Below, in pieces: positions 1 through 8,601 of a DNA stretch of 46,564 nucleotides. The translations under genes were made by a program, and so were the position numbers. How positions within the stretch are numbered: the stretch's first letter is position 1; each line of letters starts with the position of its first letter. The notes beneath the pieces were generated by a model. The model had not been told where the DNA came from. It saw only the letters and a list, made by a program, of their open reading frames with translations, and made no database searches. This stretch comes from Candidatus Bathyarchaeota archaeon (GTDB taxonomy: Archaea > Thermoproteota > Bathyarchaeia > JAPDIZ01), in assembly GCA_029259355.1 (NCBI GenBank), contig JAPDIZ010000007.1, positions 1 through 46,564 on the forward strand, given 5' to 3'.

Positions 1-768
<768 letters not shown>

Positions 769-833
769 TCGGCCGCAATGGCGGGGGAATATGGTGGGGC
801 CGGAATTGGCTGTGAAGCTGTGAGCCCACATTA

Positions 834-883
834 GACCTGAACGTTCAAGCGGGTCTTTCGTAGCCCGCTTGTTTGTTCAGGTC
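834..883 (-). other. Hairpin in the pre-16S leader
   Basis: In the transcript of the minus strand this stretch folds into a 9-bp stem (GACCTGAAC with GTTCAGGTC), a symmetric 3x3 internal loop (AAA opposite AAC), an 8-bp stem (CAAGCGGG with CCCGCTTG) and a 10-nt loop. It lies about 65 nt upstream of the mature 16S 5' end. Archaeal pre-16S leaders normally pair with the trailer through a bulge-helix-bulge; this is instead a local hairpin and could be a processing or assembly element. Its function is inferred. Confidence 0.6.
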
Positions 884-1014
884 CTCATCCCTGTGCCCGT
901 GAATGGAGGCCAACCCCTCATGCTCGGGCGTGCGCCCTCTGTCGGGGTCGGCGCCGCCGCCAGATACACGGGCGTGTGAGATGCTCGTCCGCGATAATGC
1001 TCATTCTCGCCTGA

Positions 1015-1024
1015 GCTTATAAGC
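1015..1024 (-). promoter_or_regulatory. Probable TATA box of the rRNA promoter
   Basis: The palindromic GCTTATAAGC lies about 250 bp upstream of the 16S 5' end on the minus strand and is the only good TATA-like element in the leader region. Transcription would start near 990, giving a leader of about 225 nt. The rest of 769-1082 holds the leader hairpin and GC-rich sequence that could also fold (for example CCCGTG near 896 with CACGGG near 967). I see no protein gene in it. Confidence 0.5.
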
Positions 1025-1048
1025 ATTATGTCGCCTCACCCCGTAAAT

Positions 1049-1058
1049 CCTTAAATAA
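1049..1058 (+). promoter_or_regulatory. TATA-like element upstream of tRNA-Ile
   Basis: CCTTAAATAA sits 25-34 bp upstream of the first base of tRNA-Ile, the usual distance for an archaeal TATA box. It lies back to back with the rRNA promoter on the other strand. Confidence 0.5.
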
Positions 1059-1082
1059 CCAATTCTCCAGCACTAATATACC

Positions 1083-1216
1083 GGGCCGGTAGCTCAGCTT
1101 GGTTAAGCCCAAGCGCCAAGGAGCGTTCGACCCTCGAGAAGAGGGGGCGAAGCTGATAACCGAAAGGTCGAGAGCCTTAACAGGCCGATAGGGTTCAAGT
1201 CCCTCCCGGCCCACCA
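1083..1216 (+). tRNA. tRNA-Ile(GAU) with three introns
   Basis: Acceptor arms GGGCCGG (1083-1089) and CCGGCCC (1206-1212), discriminator A1213 and an encoded CCA (1214-1216). Removing three short segments gives a perfect 75-nt cloverleaf. The first is 15 nt in the D arm (about 1106-1120), the second 22 nt in the anticodon stem at position 30/31 (about 1129-1150), the third 19 nt in the T stem at about 49/50 (about 1171-1189). What remains has D stem GCTC/GAGC, anticodon stem TTCGG/CCGAA, loop CTGATAA with anticodon GAT, variable AGGTC, and T stem GAGGG/CCCTC. Without removal, none of the three stems closes fully. Introns two and three contain small hairpins (CCCTC/GAGGG, GCCT/AGGC). Exact splice points may shift by a base. 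Confidence 0.9.
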
Positions 1217-1242
1217 CATCTCGCTAGTTCTAAAAAACAAGA

Positions 1243-1360
1243 TGGTGGACCGGGCGGGATTTGAACCCGCGACCTTCCGGTTTCTCGGACTTCTCTGCTT
1301 GCGAACCGGACGCCTGTACCGGCGCTTTTCGCCGTTCATACCAGTCTGAGCTACCGGCCC
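1243..1360 (-). tRNA. tRNA-Ala(CGC) with two introns
   Basis: On the minus strand the acceptor GGGCCGG (1360-1354) pairs with CCGGTCC (1253-1247), giving the G3-U70 wobble that identifies tRNA-Ala. Discriminator A and an encoded CCA follow. A 22-nt intron in the 3' side of the D stem (position 22/23 or 23/24; it contains hairpin CGGCG/CGCCG) and an 18-nt intron at canonical 37/38 must be removed. This restores D stem GCTC/GAGC, anticodon stem TCCGG/CCGGA, loop TTCGCAA with anticodon CGC, variable AGGTC, and T stem GCGGG/CCCGC. It lies convergent to tRNA-Ile. An AT-rich block at about 1385-1400 is a possible promoter, perhaps shared with valS in the other direction. Confidence 0.9.
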
Positions 1361-1480
1361 ACCCAGTAGGAAGACAGCTACGAGATGAATTAAAACTTTT
1401 ATTCGCCAAGGGCAAATCAAAGCTGACCACTACAAGCAGCTTAGCAAGTTCAGAGCAAGGGCTTGGCTGGTGCTGGCGAG

Positions 1481-3934
1481 ATGAGCGATAAGACGATGTT
1501 CGAACTCCCAGCTCGCTATGACCCAAAGCAGGTAGAGCCTAAGTGGCAGGAGTACTGGAAGAAGCCCGAAGTATACGCAGAGGTGTATAGGTTCAGAAAG
1601 GAGGACAAGACTTCTCCTGTATACGTAATCGACACTCCACCGCCCTTTACCTCTGGAGAGCTGCACATGGGGCACGCATACTGGAACATATTGAACGATA
1701 CCATCACGAGGTACAAGCGAATGAGAGGATACAACGTATTGCTGCCGCAGGGGTGGGATTGCCAAGGGCTGCCCACCGAGCTTAAGGTTCAGTACAAGTG
1801 GGGGATCCCCAAGGAGAACAGGGAGCTGTTTAGGGAGAAGTGTAGAGAGTGGACAGAGCTTATGATACAGGCTATGAAGGAGAGCATGACCAAGCTGGGA
1901 TACAGGCCCGATTGGGAGCAGTTCGAGTACCGAACCATGGACCCGGAGTACTGGAGGTACGTTCAGCTTACCCTAATTATGATGCATGAAAAGGGCTTGA
2001 TCTATCGCGCAGAGTTCCCCGTCCACTGGTGCCCCAAGTGCGAAACAGCTCTAGCTCAAGCCGAGCTTGGTTACGTAGAGGAGAAAGCCGAGCTCTACTA
2101 CGTCTCCTTTCCCTGTGGAGAAGAGAGGCTGGTGGTAGCCACCACGAGGCCTGAGCTCTTGCCAGCATGCCAAGCACTCGCCGTACACCCAGAAGATGAC
2201 AGGTACAGAGGGTTTGTGGGCAAAAAAGCTCGAACCCCGCTGTTCGACCGAGAGGTGCCGATTTTCGCAGACGAAGCCGTAGACCCCGAGTTTGGGACAG
2301 GGGTGGTTATGATATGCACTTTTGGCGATGAGCAAGACATCAGGTGGCAGCAGAAGTACGGCTTGCGGATAACGAAGGTCGTCGATGAGAAGGGGCATAT
2401 GATCAACGCTGGCAAGTACAGCGGCATGTCCATCGCTGACGCGAGAAAAGCCATTGTAGAAGACCTTGAGAAAGAGGGCTACCTTAAGAAGAGAGAGGCC
2501 TTTGTCCACAAGGTGCTCTCACACACCGATAGGCCAGACTGCCTCTCACCCATAGAGTTCTTGGTTAGAAAGCAGTGGTTCATCAAGGTAAAGCCATTCC
2601 TAAACGATGTTGTTGAGGCATGCTCCAAGATGCTGTGGACGCCCTCCTACATGTTTCAGAGGTTAGTAGACTGGGCAAACAGCGTTGAGTGGGATTGGGT
2701 GATCTCTCGCCAAAGAGTTCACGGAACACCCATACCCTTCTGGTACTGCGAAGACTGTGACGAGATAATCGCTCCCCCAAAGGACAAACTACCCGTTAAC
2801 CCAGCGGTAGATCCCCCACCCGTTGATAAGTGCCCTAAGTGTGGGTCCACGAGGATCAAGGGCGCTGAGGACGTGTGCGACTGCTGGATAGACTCCAGCA
2901 TAACCCCTCTAGTCATAACGGGGTTTTTCGACGACCCCGAGCTGTTCGAGAGAGCATATCCAGCTACGGTTAGGCAGCAAGGACACGACATCATAAGGAC
3001 TTGGCTCTTCTACACCACCTTAAGGTGTCTGCAGATCACCGGCAAGCCGCCCTTCAAAGAGGTCTTGGTGAACGGGCACATTCTTGGCCCAGACGGTTAC
3101 AAGATGTCCAAGTCCAGAGGAAACGTAGTCATGCCAGAAGACGGTCTAGAGACCTACGGAGCGGATTCGCTGAGGCAGTTCTTGCTCTCCATAACCATCG
3201 GCTCAGACCTGCCGTTCAAGTGGGAGGGTGTGAAGTACGGAAAGAGCTTTCTCCAGAAGCTGTGGTCCGCCGCTAGGCTCGCCTCGCCGTTTCTGAAGGA
3301 CTACGACTACTCTGAGACCGACGTGGTTTACTTAACGCCAATGGACAACTGGATTCTACGAGAGCTGAGGAAGACTATACTGGACGTCGAGAAGACTATG
3401 GATGAGTACCAGGTGCACCTCGCTCTCAGCGCTATCCAAGAGTTCTTCTGGCTAAAGTTCTGCGACCAATACCTCGAAGCCGTGAAGTACAGGATCTATG
3501 GAGAGAGGGGGTCTCCCAGCTGGAGAGCCGCTTGCTTCACGCTGTACACCGTTCTGTGGAACTCCATAGTGCTGTTAGCTCCCTTCTGCCCCCACATCAC
3601 CGAAGAGCTCTATCACAGGATGTTTAAGGAGAGGATTGGGCTAATCAGCATACACGCGGCCAAGTGGCCGAGAGCAAGCAATGTCTACTGCGACGAAAAG
3701 CTCGCTCAAGAGGGTGAAGTCGTCGTAGAAGCCCTAGCCAAGATAAGGTCGGAGAAGTCTAAGAGGAGGATTGCACTAAGCGCAAAGGTTAAGAAGGTAG
3801 TCGTCGCTGCCCCAAGCGAAGCGAGAGAAGCTTTGGCGAAAAACATCGAAGACCTGAAGAATGTTTTGCACATTGAAGAGGTAGAGCTTGTAGACGGCCC
3901 CTCTATCCAAGTTCTGGAGGTGGAGAGGGGTTAG
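1481..3934 (+). CDS. valS: Valyl-tRNA synthetase (archaeal type)
   Basis: Class I aminoacyl-tRNA synthetase that charges tRNA-Val in the cytoplasm; 817 residues, usual for archaeal ValRS. The HIGH-type motif is HMGH at about residues 62-65 after DTPPPFTSGEL. WDCQGLPTE and the second signature KMSKS (about 541-545) follow. The central region is the editing domain, and a C4 zinc site is seen in CEDCD...CPKCG. The C-terminal part is an anticodon-binding helical domain. The ATG at 1481 is chosen; an in-frame TTG at 1463 would add six residues. The gene is monocistronic and its last 4 bp overlap the end of prf1 tail to tail. Confidence 0.95.
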   Translation: MSDKTMFELPARYDPKQVEPKWQEYWKKPEVYAEVYRFRKEDKTSPVYVIDTPPPFTSGELHMGHAYWNILNDTITRYKRMRGYNVLLPQGWDCQGLPTELKVQYKWGIPKENRELFREKCREWTELMIQAMKESMTKLGYRPDWEQFEYRTMDPEYWRYVQLTLIMMHEKGLIYRAEFPVHWCPKCETALAQAELGYVEEKAELYYVSFPCGEERLVVATTRPELLPACQALAVHPEDDRYRGFVGKKARTPLFDREVPIFADEAVDPEFGTGVVMICTFGDEQDIRWQQKYGLRITKVVDEKGHMINAGKYSGMSIADARKAIVEDLEKEGYLKKREAFVHKVLSHTDRPDCLSPIEFLVRKQWFIKVKPFLNDVVEACSKMLWTPSYMFQRLVDWANSVEWDWVISRQRVHGTPIPFWYCEDCDEIIAPPKDKLPVNPAVDPPPVDKCPKCGSTRIKGAEDVCDCWIDSSITPLVITGFFDDPELFERAYPATVRQQGHDIIRTWLFYTTLRCLQITGKPPFKEVLVNGHILGPDGYKMSKSRGNVVMPEDGLETYGADSLRQFLLSITIGSDLPFKWEGVKYGKSFLQKLWSAARLASPFLKDYDYSETDVVYLTPMDNWILRELRKTILDVEKTMDEYQVHLALSAIQEFFWLKFCDQYLEAVKYRIYGERGSPSWRAACFTLYTVLWNSIVLLAPFCPHITEELYHRMFKERIGLISIHAAKWPRASNVYCDEKLAQEGEVVVEALAKIRSEKSKRRIALSAKVKKVVVAAPSEAREALAKNIEDLKNVLHIEEVELVDGPSIQVLEVERG

Positions 3935-5223
3935 GGCTGCTTATACCTCAGGATAGCTGCTATGCCTCCGAAAGCGTTCTTGAGCATGGCCCCCTCCTCG
4001 GTTTCTGCCGAGATTATCTCCACTTCCGCTCCACTAGCTTCAGCTAGCTCAGCGAACTCGTCGATAAGACTCTTGGTATCCGTTACCTGGAGCCCTTGCC
4101 CACCACACTTCGGACAGACTTCTTCCTCAAGCTTCTGACTGATGCCCAAGAGCTCCTTCTGCCGAACAACCCTGCTCTTCACATAGCCGCATGAAGGACA
4201 CTTCACCGAGACGCGGTAGAGGTCTAGGTCTTCTGAGAGGAGGAGAGTCTTCACAGCACCTCGGAGGAGAGCATCTCTAACCTCCTGCTCGCCGTAGATA
4301 GCATACCCAGTGTTCCTACCCAGTTCAGAGAGGAAGCGTTGGACGAGGTTTCTCTCTTCCACATACCTAACGCTTTGGATAACCTCTGGAGCTTTTTCAA
4401 ACACCTCCCTAACGCCCTGCTCATCAGCGTAGGAGGTGTCCACAACAGCCAATATCTTGTCTTTAAGCATGTAGTGCAGGTATCCCCCATCAACGAACTC
4501 GTATTTGGTGGGGCCTGGTCCACCGACGATTATTCCGCGTAGATCGGGTACGTCGAGGAAGAGTTTTTCAGCATGGCTAGCTACTCGCTTGTAGTACTCG
4601 TTCAGCTCCGCCTCGCGCAGTCTCTCAAATCTTCTCGCAGACTGACCGCCTGCCCTCGTTTTGCCCGGAACACCCGACGTTATTTTCTTCAGAATCTCCA
4701 AGCGCCTACCCCTTAGAAGAGCGTAGACAGCTTCGCTGTTGTCCATGACCAGTATTCCGTAGCTATTCTGCTCTCTCAACATCTCCTTGAGAGGCTCAAC
4801 GTAGAACCGATCGTCACAGCGGTAGAGGTACGTGTTGATGGGCTCAGGAGGTATAATCACGTACGTCTCTATCTCCTCAGTTCCGGGACCAGCACGAGGG
4901 ATGGCCCCGCTGTAGATTATGAGCCCAGTTGGCGGAACCTCGTTGAAGAGCTTCAGCCTCTGAATAGCCTTCATAATGGAGTCTTGGACGTTCTTTCGAG
5001 TAGACTTGGACTTTATGTTGGCTGCTGTGCTGTATTCTTGCTTGAGTACGTTTAGCACATCGCTAACCTGCTTGCCTGGAGGGATCAGCAGAGAAACCAG
5101 CTGCGTTCCATGGCCTTGTTTGGACTCAAGCTCCTCAATAGCCTTCTTAAGCCTGTACAGCGCTAACGATGACCGCTTGCCCAACTCAACCACTCTTTCT
5201 ACACGAGCTATTGTATCAGGCAA
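3931..5223 (-). CDS. prf1: Peptide chain release factor aRF1
   Basis: Recognises all three stop codons and triggers hydrolysis of peptidyl-tRNA on the ribosome. Visible motifs: NIKS at residues 69-72 (stop-codon decoding domain), GGQ at 192-194 within GKTRAGGQSARRFERLR (catalytic domain), and a C-terminal domain carrying a zinc ribbon (CPSCGY ... CPKCGG). The length of 430 residues is close to the family norm. The start is TTG at 5221-5223, about 50 bp from the divergent pyrH start. The 3' end overlaps valS by 4 bp. Confidence 0.95.
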   Translation of the reverse strand: MPDTIARVERVVELGKRSSLALYRLKKAIEELESKQGHGTQLVSLLIPPGKQVSDVLNVLKQEYSTAANIKSKSTRKNVQDSIMKAIQRLKLFNEVPPTGLIIYSGAIPRAGPGTEEIETYVIIPPEPINTYLYRCDDRFYVEPLKEMLREQNSYGILVMDNSEAVYALLRGRRLEILKKITSGVPGKTRAGGQSARRFERLREAELNEYYKRVASHAEKLFLDVPDLRGIIVGGPGPTKYEFVDGGYLHYMLKDKILAVVDTSYADEQGVREVFEKAPEVIQSVRYVEERNLVQRFLSELGRNTGYAIYGEQEVRDALLRGAVKTLLLSEDLDLYRVSVKCPSCGYVKSRVVRQKELLGISQKLEEEVCPKCGGQGLQVTDTKSLIDEFAELAEASGAEVEIISAETEEGAMLKNAFGGIAAILRYKQP

Positions 5224-5273
5224 AAGCTAAGGAGGTGTCTAGCGATATAAACGTAGTGTGCGGGGGTTCCTGC

Positions 5274-5969
5274 TTGTCTAAGCCCGTTGTCATCAAAATC
5301 GGTGGCCACCTCATATCCGCGGAAGAGGTTCTGAAGGAAAATGTGAGGAGGTTTTGCGAGGAAATCCTCGACATCGTAAGCGCAGGGTATCAGCCAGTAG
5401 TCGTAGTTGGAGGGGGAGCGCTCTCCCGAAGATACGTAGGGGTAGCTAGAGAGCTGGGGAGAAGCGAAGCTCTTTGCGACCTAGTAGGCATAGAGGCTAG
5501 CAGGCTAAACGCTCGGCTTTTCATAGCGTGTCTCGGGAAATATGCATATCCCTCCGTTCCCCGCAGCTACGAAGAGCTAGTCCAAGCCCATGGCTCGGGG
5601 AAAGTGGTGGTTTCGGGAGGAATGCAACCTGGGCAATCTACAAACGCTGTCGCAGCCGTTGCTGCTGAGCTAATTGGCGCTGAGCTGCTGGTAAACGCCA
5701 CCAACGTAGAAGGCGTGTACACAGCGGATCCCAAAGAGGATCCGACTGCGGTTAAGCTAGACAGAATGACAATTCGCGAACTCCTTGAGCTCGTAGAGAA
5801 GGGCTCTTTCTACGCTGGAAGCTACGAACTCTTCGACCTAGTAGCAGCTAGGGTCGTGGAGAGATCTCGCCTCACCGTTGCTTTCGTAGATGGAAGGGTT
5901 CCGGGAAGCATTAAAAGCGCGATCATAGACAGAATCTGCGGAACTCTCGTGGTGCCGGAGGAAGGCTGA
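5274..5969 (+). CDS. pyrH: Uridylate kinase (UMP kinase)
   Basis: Phosphorylates UMP to UDP in pyrimidine nucleotide synthesis; amino-acid kinase fold. Visible: KIGGHLIS at the N-terminus, VVVGGGALSRRYV, the TNVEGVYTADP region and YAGSYELFDLVAARVVERS near the C-terminus, all typical of archaeal UMP kinase. The open frame reaches back to 5169, but the family begins at MSKPVVIKIGG. I choose TTG at 5274, preceded at about 8 nt by GGGGG; GTG 5256 is an alternative. That gives 231 residues, close to the usual 225. Its stop overlaps the ATG of the next gene (ATGA-type), suggesting a pyrH-DUF2116-wHTH operon. Confidence 0.92.
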   Translation: MSKPVVIKIGGHLISAEEVLKENVRRFCEEILDIVSAGYQPVVVVGGGALSRRYVGVARELGRSEALCDLVGIEASRLNARLFIACLGKYAYPSVPRSYEELVQAHGSGKVVVSGGMQPGQSTNAVAAVAAELIGAELLVNATNVEGVYTADPKEDPTAVKLDRMTIRELLELVEKGSFYAGSYELFDLVAARVVERSRLTVAFVDGRVPGSIKSAIIDRICGTLVVPEEG

Positions 5970-6178
5970 TGTCCAAGCAAAGGAGGGAGAAGTGGGGGCC
6001 TCACTCGCATTGCGAAGTATGCGGCAGGGCCATCCCCGAGGGCGAGAGGTTCTGCTCCCCCCAGTGCCGGGAGGAGTACGAGTCTAGAGTTAGGAAGCAG
6101 AGGCTCATAGTCAGAGTGATCTACCTATCGCTCGCAGCTCTAGTGCTGGTGTTGGTTTTCTGGTACAGCATGGGATGA
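5969..6178 (+). CDS. Small zinc-finger membrane protein (DUF2116-like)
   Basis: 69 residues. The N-terminal half carries a Cys/His cluster, CEVCGRAIPEGERFCSPQC (about 15-33), like the DUF2116 zinc ribbon. The C-terminal half is one transmembrane helix (about 45-66, IVRVIYLSLAALVLVLVFW). The ATG overlaps the pyrH stop, so the two are probably translationally coupled. The family is common next to archaeal housekeeping genes; its molecular role is unknown to me. Confidence 0.8.
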   Translation: MSKQRREKWGPHSHCEVCGRAIPEGERFCSPQCREEYESRVRKQRLIVRVIYLSLAALVLVLVFWYSMG

Positions 6179-6182
6179 GGAG

Positions 6183-6458
6183 ATGAGGCTGATCGACATC
6201 TTCGGCTCAAAGGCTCAGACACGCCTCATAGAGTACCTGCTCGAGCACAGAGAGAGGATTTTCAACCAAGCATGGCTTGCGAGAGTCCTTTCGCTCTCGC
6301 CATCCACCATAGCAAGAGTCGTAGAGCCCCTAACCAAAAACGAGTTGGTGAGGGTGGAGAGAGTTGGCAAGCAGATGAAAGTCATCTCCCTAAACCTCGA
6401 AAACCCCAAAACCGCGCTGCTCTGCGAGTTTTACGACAAGCTAAAGCACATGGACTGA
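6183..6458 (+). CDS. Winged helix-turn-helix DNA-binding protein
   Basis: 91 residues. The pattern is that of a MarR/ArsR-like winged helix: an N-terminal helix (IDIFGSKAQTRLIEYLLEH), then FNQAWLARVLSLSPSTIARVVEPL as helix-turn-helix (about 27-50), then LVRVERVGKQMKVISLN as the beta wing. It starts with ATG 4 bp after the preceding gene, in the same operon as pyrH. Target genes are unknown; a regulator tied to the pyrH operon is an inference. Confidence 0.8.
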   Translation: MRLIDIFGSKAQTRLIEYLLEHRERIFNQAWLARVLSLSPSTIARVVEPLTKNELVRVERVGKQMKVISLNLENPKTALLCEFYDKLKHMD

Positions 6459-6493
6459 TCAGTAGCCGAAGATCCTCCAAACAAGCGTTAAAG

Positions 6494-6502
6494 TTTATTT
6501 AT
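6494..6502 (+). promoter_or_regulatory. TATA box of tRNA-Leu
   Basis: TTTATTTAT, preceded by the BRE-like purines GTTAAAG, lies 26-34 bp upstream of the tRNA-Leu 5' end, the expected archaeal promoter spacing. Confidence 0.6.
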
Positions 6503-6527
6503 CCTCTCATGGTCTATCACCAGTTTG

Positions 6528-6615
6528 GCGGGGGTTCCCGAGCCAGGTTAAAGGGGCGAGACTCAAGATCTCGTGGCGTAGGCCTTCGTGGGTTCAAATC
6601 CCACCCCCCGCACCA
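6528..6615 (+). tRNA. tRNA-Leu(CAA)
   Basis: Class II tRNA without an intron. Acceptor GCGGGGG/CCCCCGC, anticodon stem CGAGA/TCTCG, loop CTCAAGA with anticodon CAA, a long variable arm (TGGCGTAGGCCTTC), T stem GTGGG/CCCAC, discriminator A and an encoded CCA (6613-6615). Confidence 0.95.
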
Positions 6616-6660
6616 ACAAAGCCTTTTGAACCTTTACAAGACATACCGCGTTTTTGAGGG

Positions 6661-7371
6661 ATGAGCTTGGTAGTACAGGGCACTATAGACGAGCTTTTGG
6701 AGCTGGTTAGGGAGATCAAAGACCCACGCCTCAAAGAGCTGGTCGAGGGCTTTGTGAGGAAGGCTGTTGAGCTCTCGGAGCGAGAGGGCATACCCATAGA
6801 CGAAAGCCCAGCAGGGATATCGCGCCACCACGCCTACCCAAAGGGGCTTGTTCAGCACACCATAGCCACAGCCAAGATAGCTAGAGCGCTTTGCGAGGTA
6901 GTTGAGGAGGTGTACGGAGGAGTGGTTGATAGGGATACGGTGCTTGCCGCCGCAATAGCTCACGACTTGATGAAAGCACCCACATACTCAGTTAATGCTC
7001 AAGGAGGGTACACTGGGTCGGAGCTTGGGCTACTCATAGACCACTTGTCCCTAGCCCTAGTGGAGATGGAGAATATGGGGTTTCCAAAGGAAGTAATTCA
7101 CGCCGTTCTCGCTCACCACGGAGAGGCAAGCCCAACGCCTCCGAGAACAGTTGAAGCGATTATTGTGCACGTAGCAGACTTAGCGGATTCTTCGCTGAAC
7201 CGAAGGCTGCTGGAGAACGCTCGCTTCACCATAAGGAACTGCGTAGGAGAGGAGGAGATCTCCTTAGACGCGAAGCACGCTATAGAGCTGATCAAAGCGA
7301 GAGAAGCTGGTGGATGCGAAGAAGTAGCGAAGTTGTTGGGGAGAGAGGGGGCGGAGAACTCTTCCCGGTAG
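6661..7371 (+). CDS. HD-domain metal-dependent phosphohydrolase
   Basis: 236 residues with the HD-domain metal ligands in order: H66 (GLVQHT), H101-D102 (AIAHDLMK), H152-H153 (LAHHGEA) and D173 (HVADLAD). HD proteins cleave phosphate esters such as nucleotides, cyclic nucleotides or RNA ends; the substrate here is not predictable. The ATG start at 6661 follows tRNA-Leu by 45 bp and the stop lies 5 bp before the CCA end of the converging tRNA-Ser. Confidence 0.85.
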   Translation: MSLVVQGTIDELLELVREIKDPRLKELVEGFVRKAVELSEREGIPIDESPAGISRHHAYPKGLVQHTIATAKIARALCEVVEEVYGGVVDRDTVLAAAIAHDLMKAPTYSVNAQGGYTGSELGLLIDHLSLALVEMENMGFPKEVIHAVLAHHGEASPTPPRTVEAIIVHVADLADSSLNRRLLENARFTIRNCVGEEEISLDAKHAIELIKAREAGGCEEVAKLLGREGAENSSR

Positions 7372-7375
7372 GCGT

Positions 7376-7465
7376 TGGCGCCGGGGGTGGGATTTGAACC
7401 CACGCTCTCCCGGAGGAGAAGCGGATCTCGAGTCCGCCGCCTTGGCCTAGCTAGGCTACCCCGGC
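7376..7465 (-). tRNA. tRNA-Ser(CGA)
   Basis: On the minus strand: acceptor GCCGGGG/CCCCGGC, anticodon stem GCGGA/TCCGC, loop CTCGAGA with anticodon CGA, a long variable arm as in all serine tRNAs, T stem GTGGG/CCCAC, discriminator G (the serine type) and an encoded CCA (7376-7378). No intron. A TATA-like CTTTAT lies at about 7506-7511, upstream on this strand. Confidence 0.95.
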
Positions 7466-7554
7466 CCAAGTGGTAGCTACTGACCTACTAGGCGTCTGGT
7501 GTAATGGATAAAGCTCTCCATAAGTCTTTCTTTAACCAAAGCTTCGCCAACTAA

Positions 7555-8529
7555 CTATGGAGTAACCACTAGCTCAGCTAAGTCGACGCCTTGGTCGCAG
7601 AGCCTACCGAGCGCTGCGCTGACCGCTGATAGGTGCGGCACTAGCTCCAAGCTTTGCTTAGCTATCTCAAGGTCTATTTTGGATAGCAGGGGAAGCACAT
7701 CAGACCTCCTCTTCATAATCTCTCCTGCAAGGTCTATGTCTCTGGTGAAGAAAGCGCGCATAGCGTCTTCATACATTGAGAAGATGGTGTTGCTGGCTTC
7801 AGATATCATGCGCTGGAGATCTGGGCAGGGCTTTGCGCCGCCTAAGTTGATCACACTTCTAGCGATCTTTACGGAGTTGTCGCCGATGGTCTCGACCACG
7901 CTGGCTACCAGCCTATAGTCTAAGCAGTCTATTAATGCTATACCCAGCTTTTCGCTAAGCCTTGGGTTGAGGATCAGCGTCCTCAGCACCCTAACCAATA
8001 GGAAGTAAAGGCGATCGACCTCCTCATCTCTGCCTATGACATCTTGAGCGAGCTCGCGATTCCCCTCCAAGAGAGAGGTTATAGCGTCTCGAAACATGCC
8101 GACGGCGATTAGATACTCCCTGCGGAGGATTTTGTCGGGTGGAAAAGCAGAGGGCTCGAGCAAGCACTGCATCACGATCTTGTTAGCATCCTCCTCAACT
8201 ATTTCGAGCCCAACGAGCCACCTAGCCAGCTGCTTAACCCTCTCCCTCTGGTCGATGTCAAGACCCTTAGCCGCTATTTCTATGACATCAGCGCCTGCCA
8301 AATACCTCCCCAAGATCTCTCGCTCCAAATTGGGAGAGGGGGATAGAGAAACCGCCAGCGGAACGTGTTCGTGCCTCCTGGGGTCTATCACCAAACACCC
8401 ATCTGCTCTTTCGATCACCGCAACAAATGACCCCCTCTTAACGTTGTTTCTTCTAGCCCATGCTTTCGGCAGAGATAGTAGGAGCGTGCCCCCACCAGTT
8501 TCCTGCACCCGTCTCAGCTCAGCAGACAC
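7555..8529 (-). CDS. PhoU-like regulator with AbrB-type N-terminus
   Basis: About 324 residues. The N-terminal 45 (RRVQETGGGTLLLSLPKAWARRNNVKRGSFV) match the SpoVT/AbrB swapped-hairpin found in archaeal PhoU-like proteins. The rest is helical with two PhoU-type repeats (ETIGDNSVKIAR, then the MYEDAMRAF and MKRRSDVLPLLSKID regions). Such proteins are thought to regulate phosphate uptake. The open frame goes back to 8577, but GTG 8527-8529 is the better start: GGGGGC lies just upstream and a TATAAG-like element sits about 30 nt further up. No pst genes lie in the window. Confidence 0.8.
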   Translation of the reverse strand: MSAELRRVQETGGGTLLLSLPKAWARRNNVKRGSFVAVIERADGCLVIDPRRHEHVPLAVSLSPSPNLEREILGRYLAGADVIEIAAKGLDIDQRERVKQLARWLVGLEIVEEDANKIVMQCLLEPSAFPPDKILRREYLIAVGMFRDAITSLLEGNRELAQDVIGRDEEVDRLYFLLVRVLRTLILNPRLSEKLGIALIDCLDYRLVASVVETIGDNSVKIARSVINLGGAKPCPDLQRMISEASNTIFSMYEDAMRAFFTRDIDLAGEIMKRRSDVLPLLSKIDLEIAKQSLELVPHLSAVSAALGRLCDQGVDLAELVVTP

Positions 8530-8601
8530 ACAGAAGCCCCCTGCAACTACCCTTATACCTCTTCGACACGTTATCAAAGCAAAGACTGGTGGTTTAAGGA
8601 T

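Noticed and set aside
1103-1420. Open frames across the tRNA-Ile and tRNA-Ala genes
   Set aside because: They run over intact tRNA genes on both strands and encode no recognisable protein.
7362-7372. TTCCCGGTAGG at the end of the HD-protein gene, and the same at 38946 in atpB and 13450 in the winged-helix gene
   Set aside because: These end in GG rather than GC and lie in coding sequence (Pro-Gly type codons); counted as background, not as origin elements.
7480-7554. GCGTCTGGTGTAATGGATAA, reminiscent of a tRNA D arm
   Set aside because: No matching acceptor, anticodon or T arm follows; more likely the tRNA-Ser promoter region.
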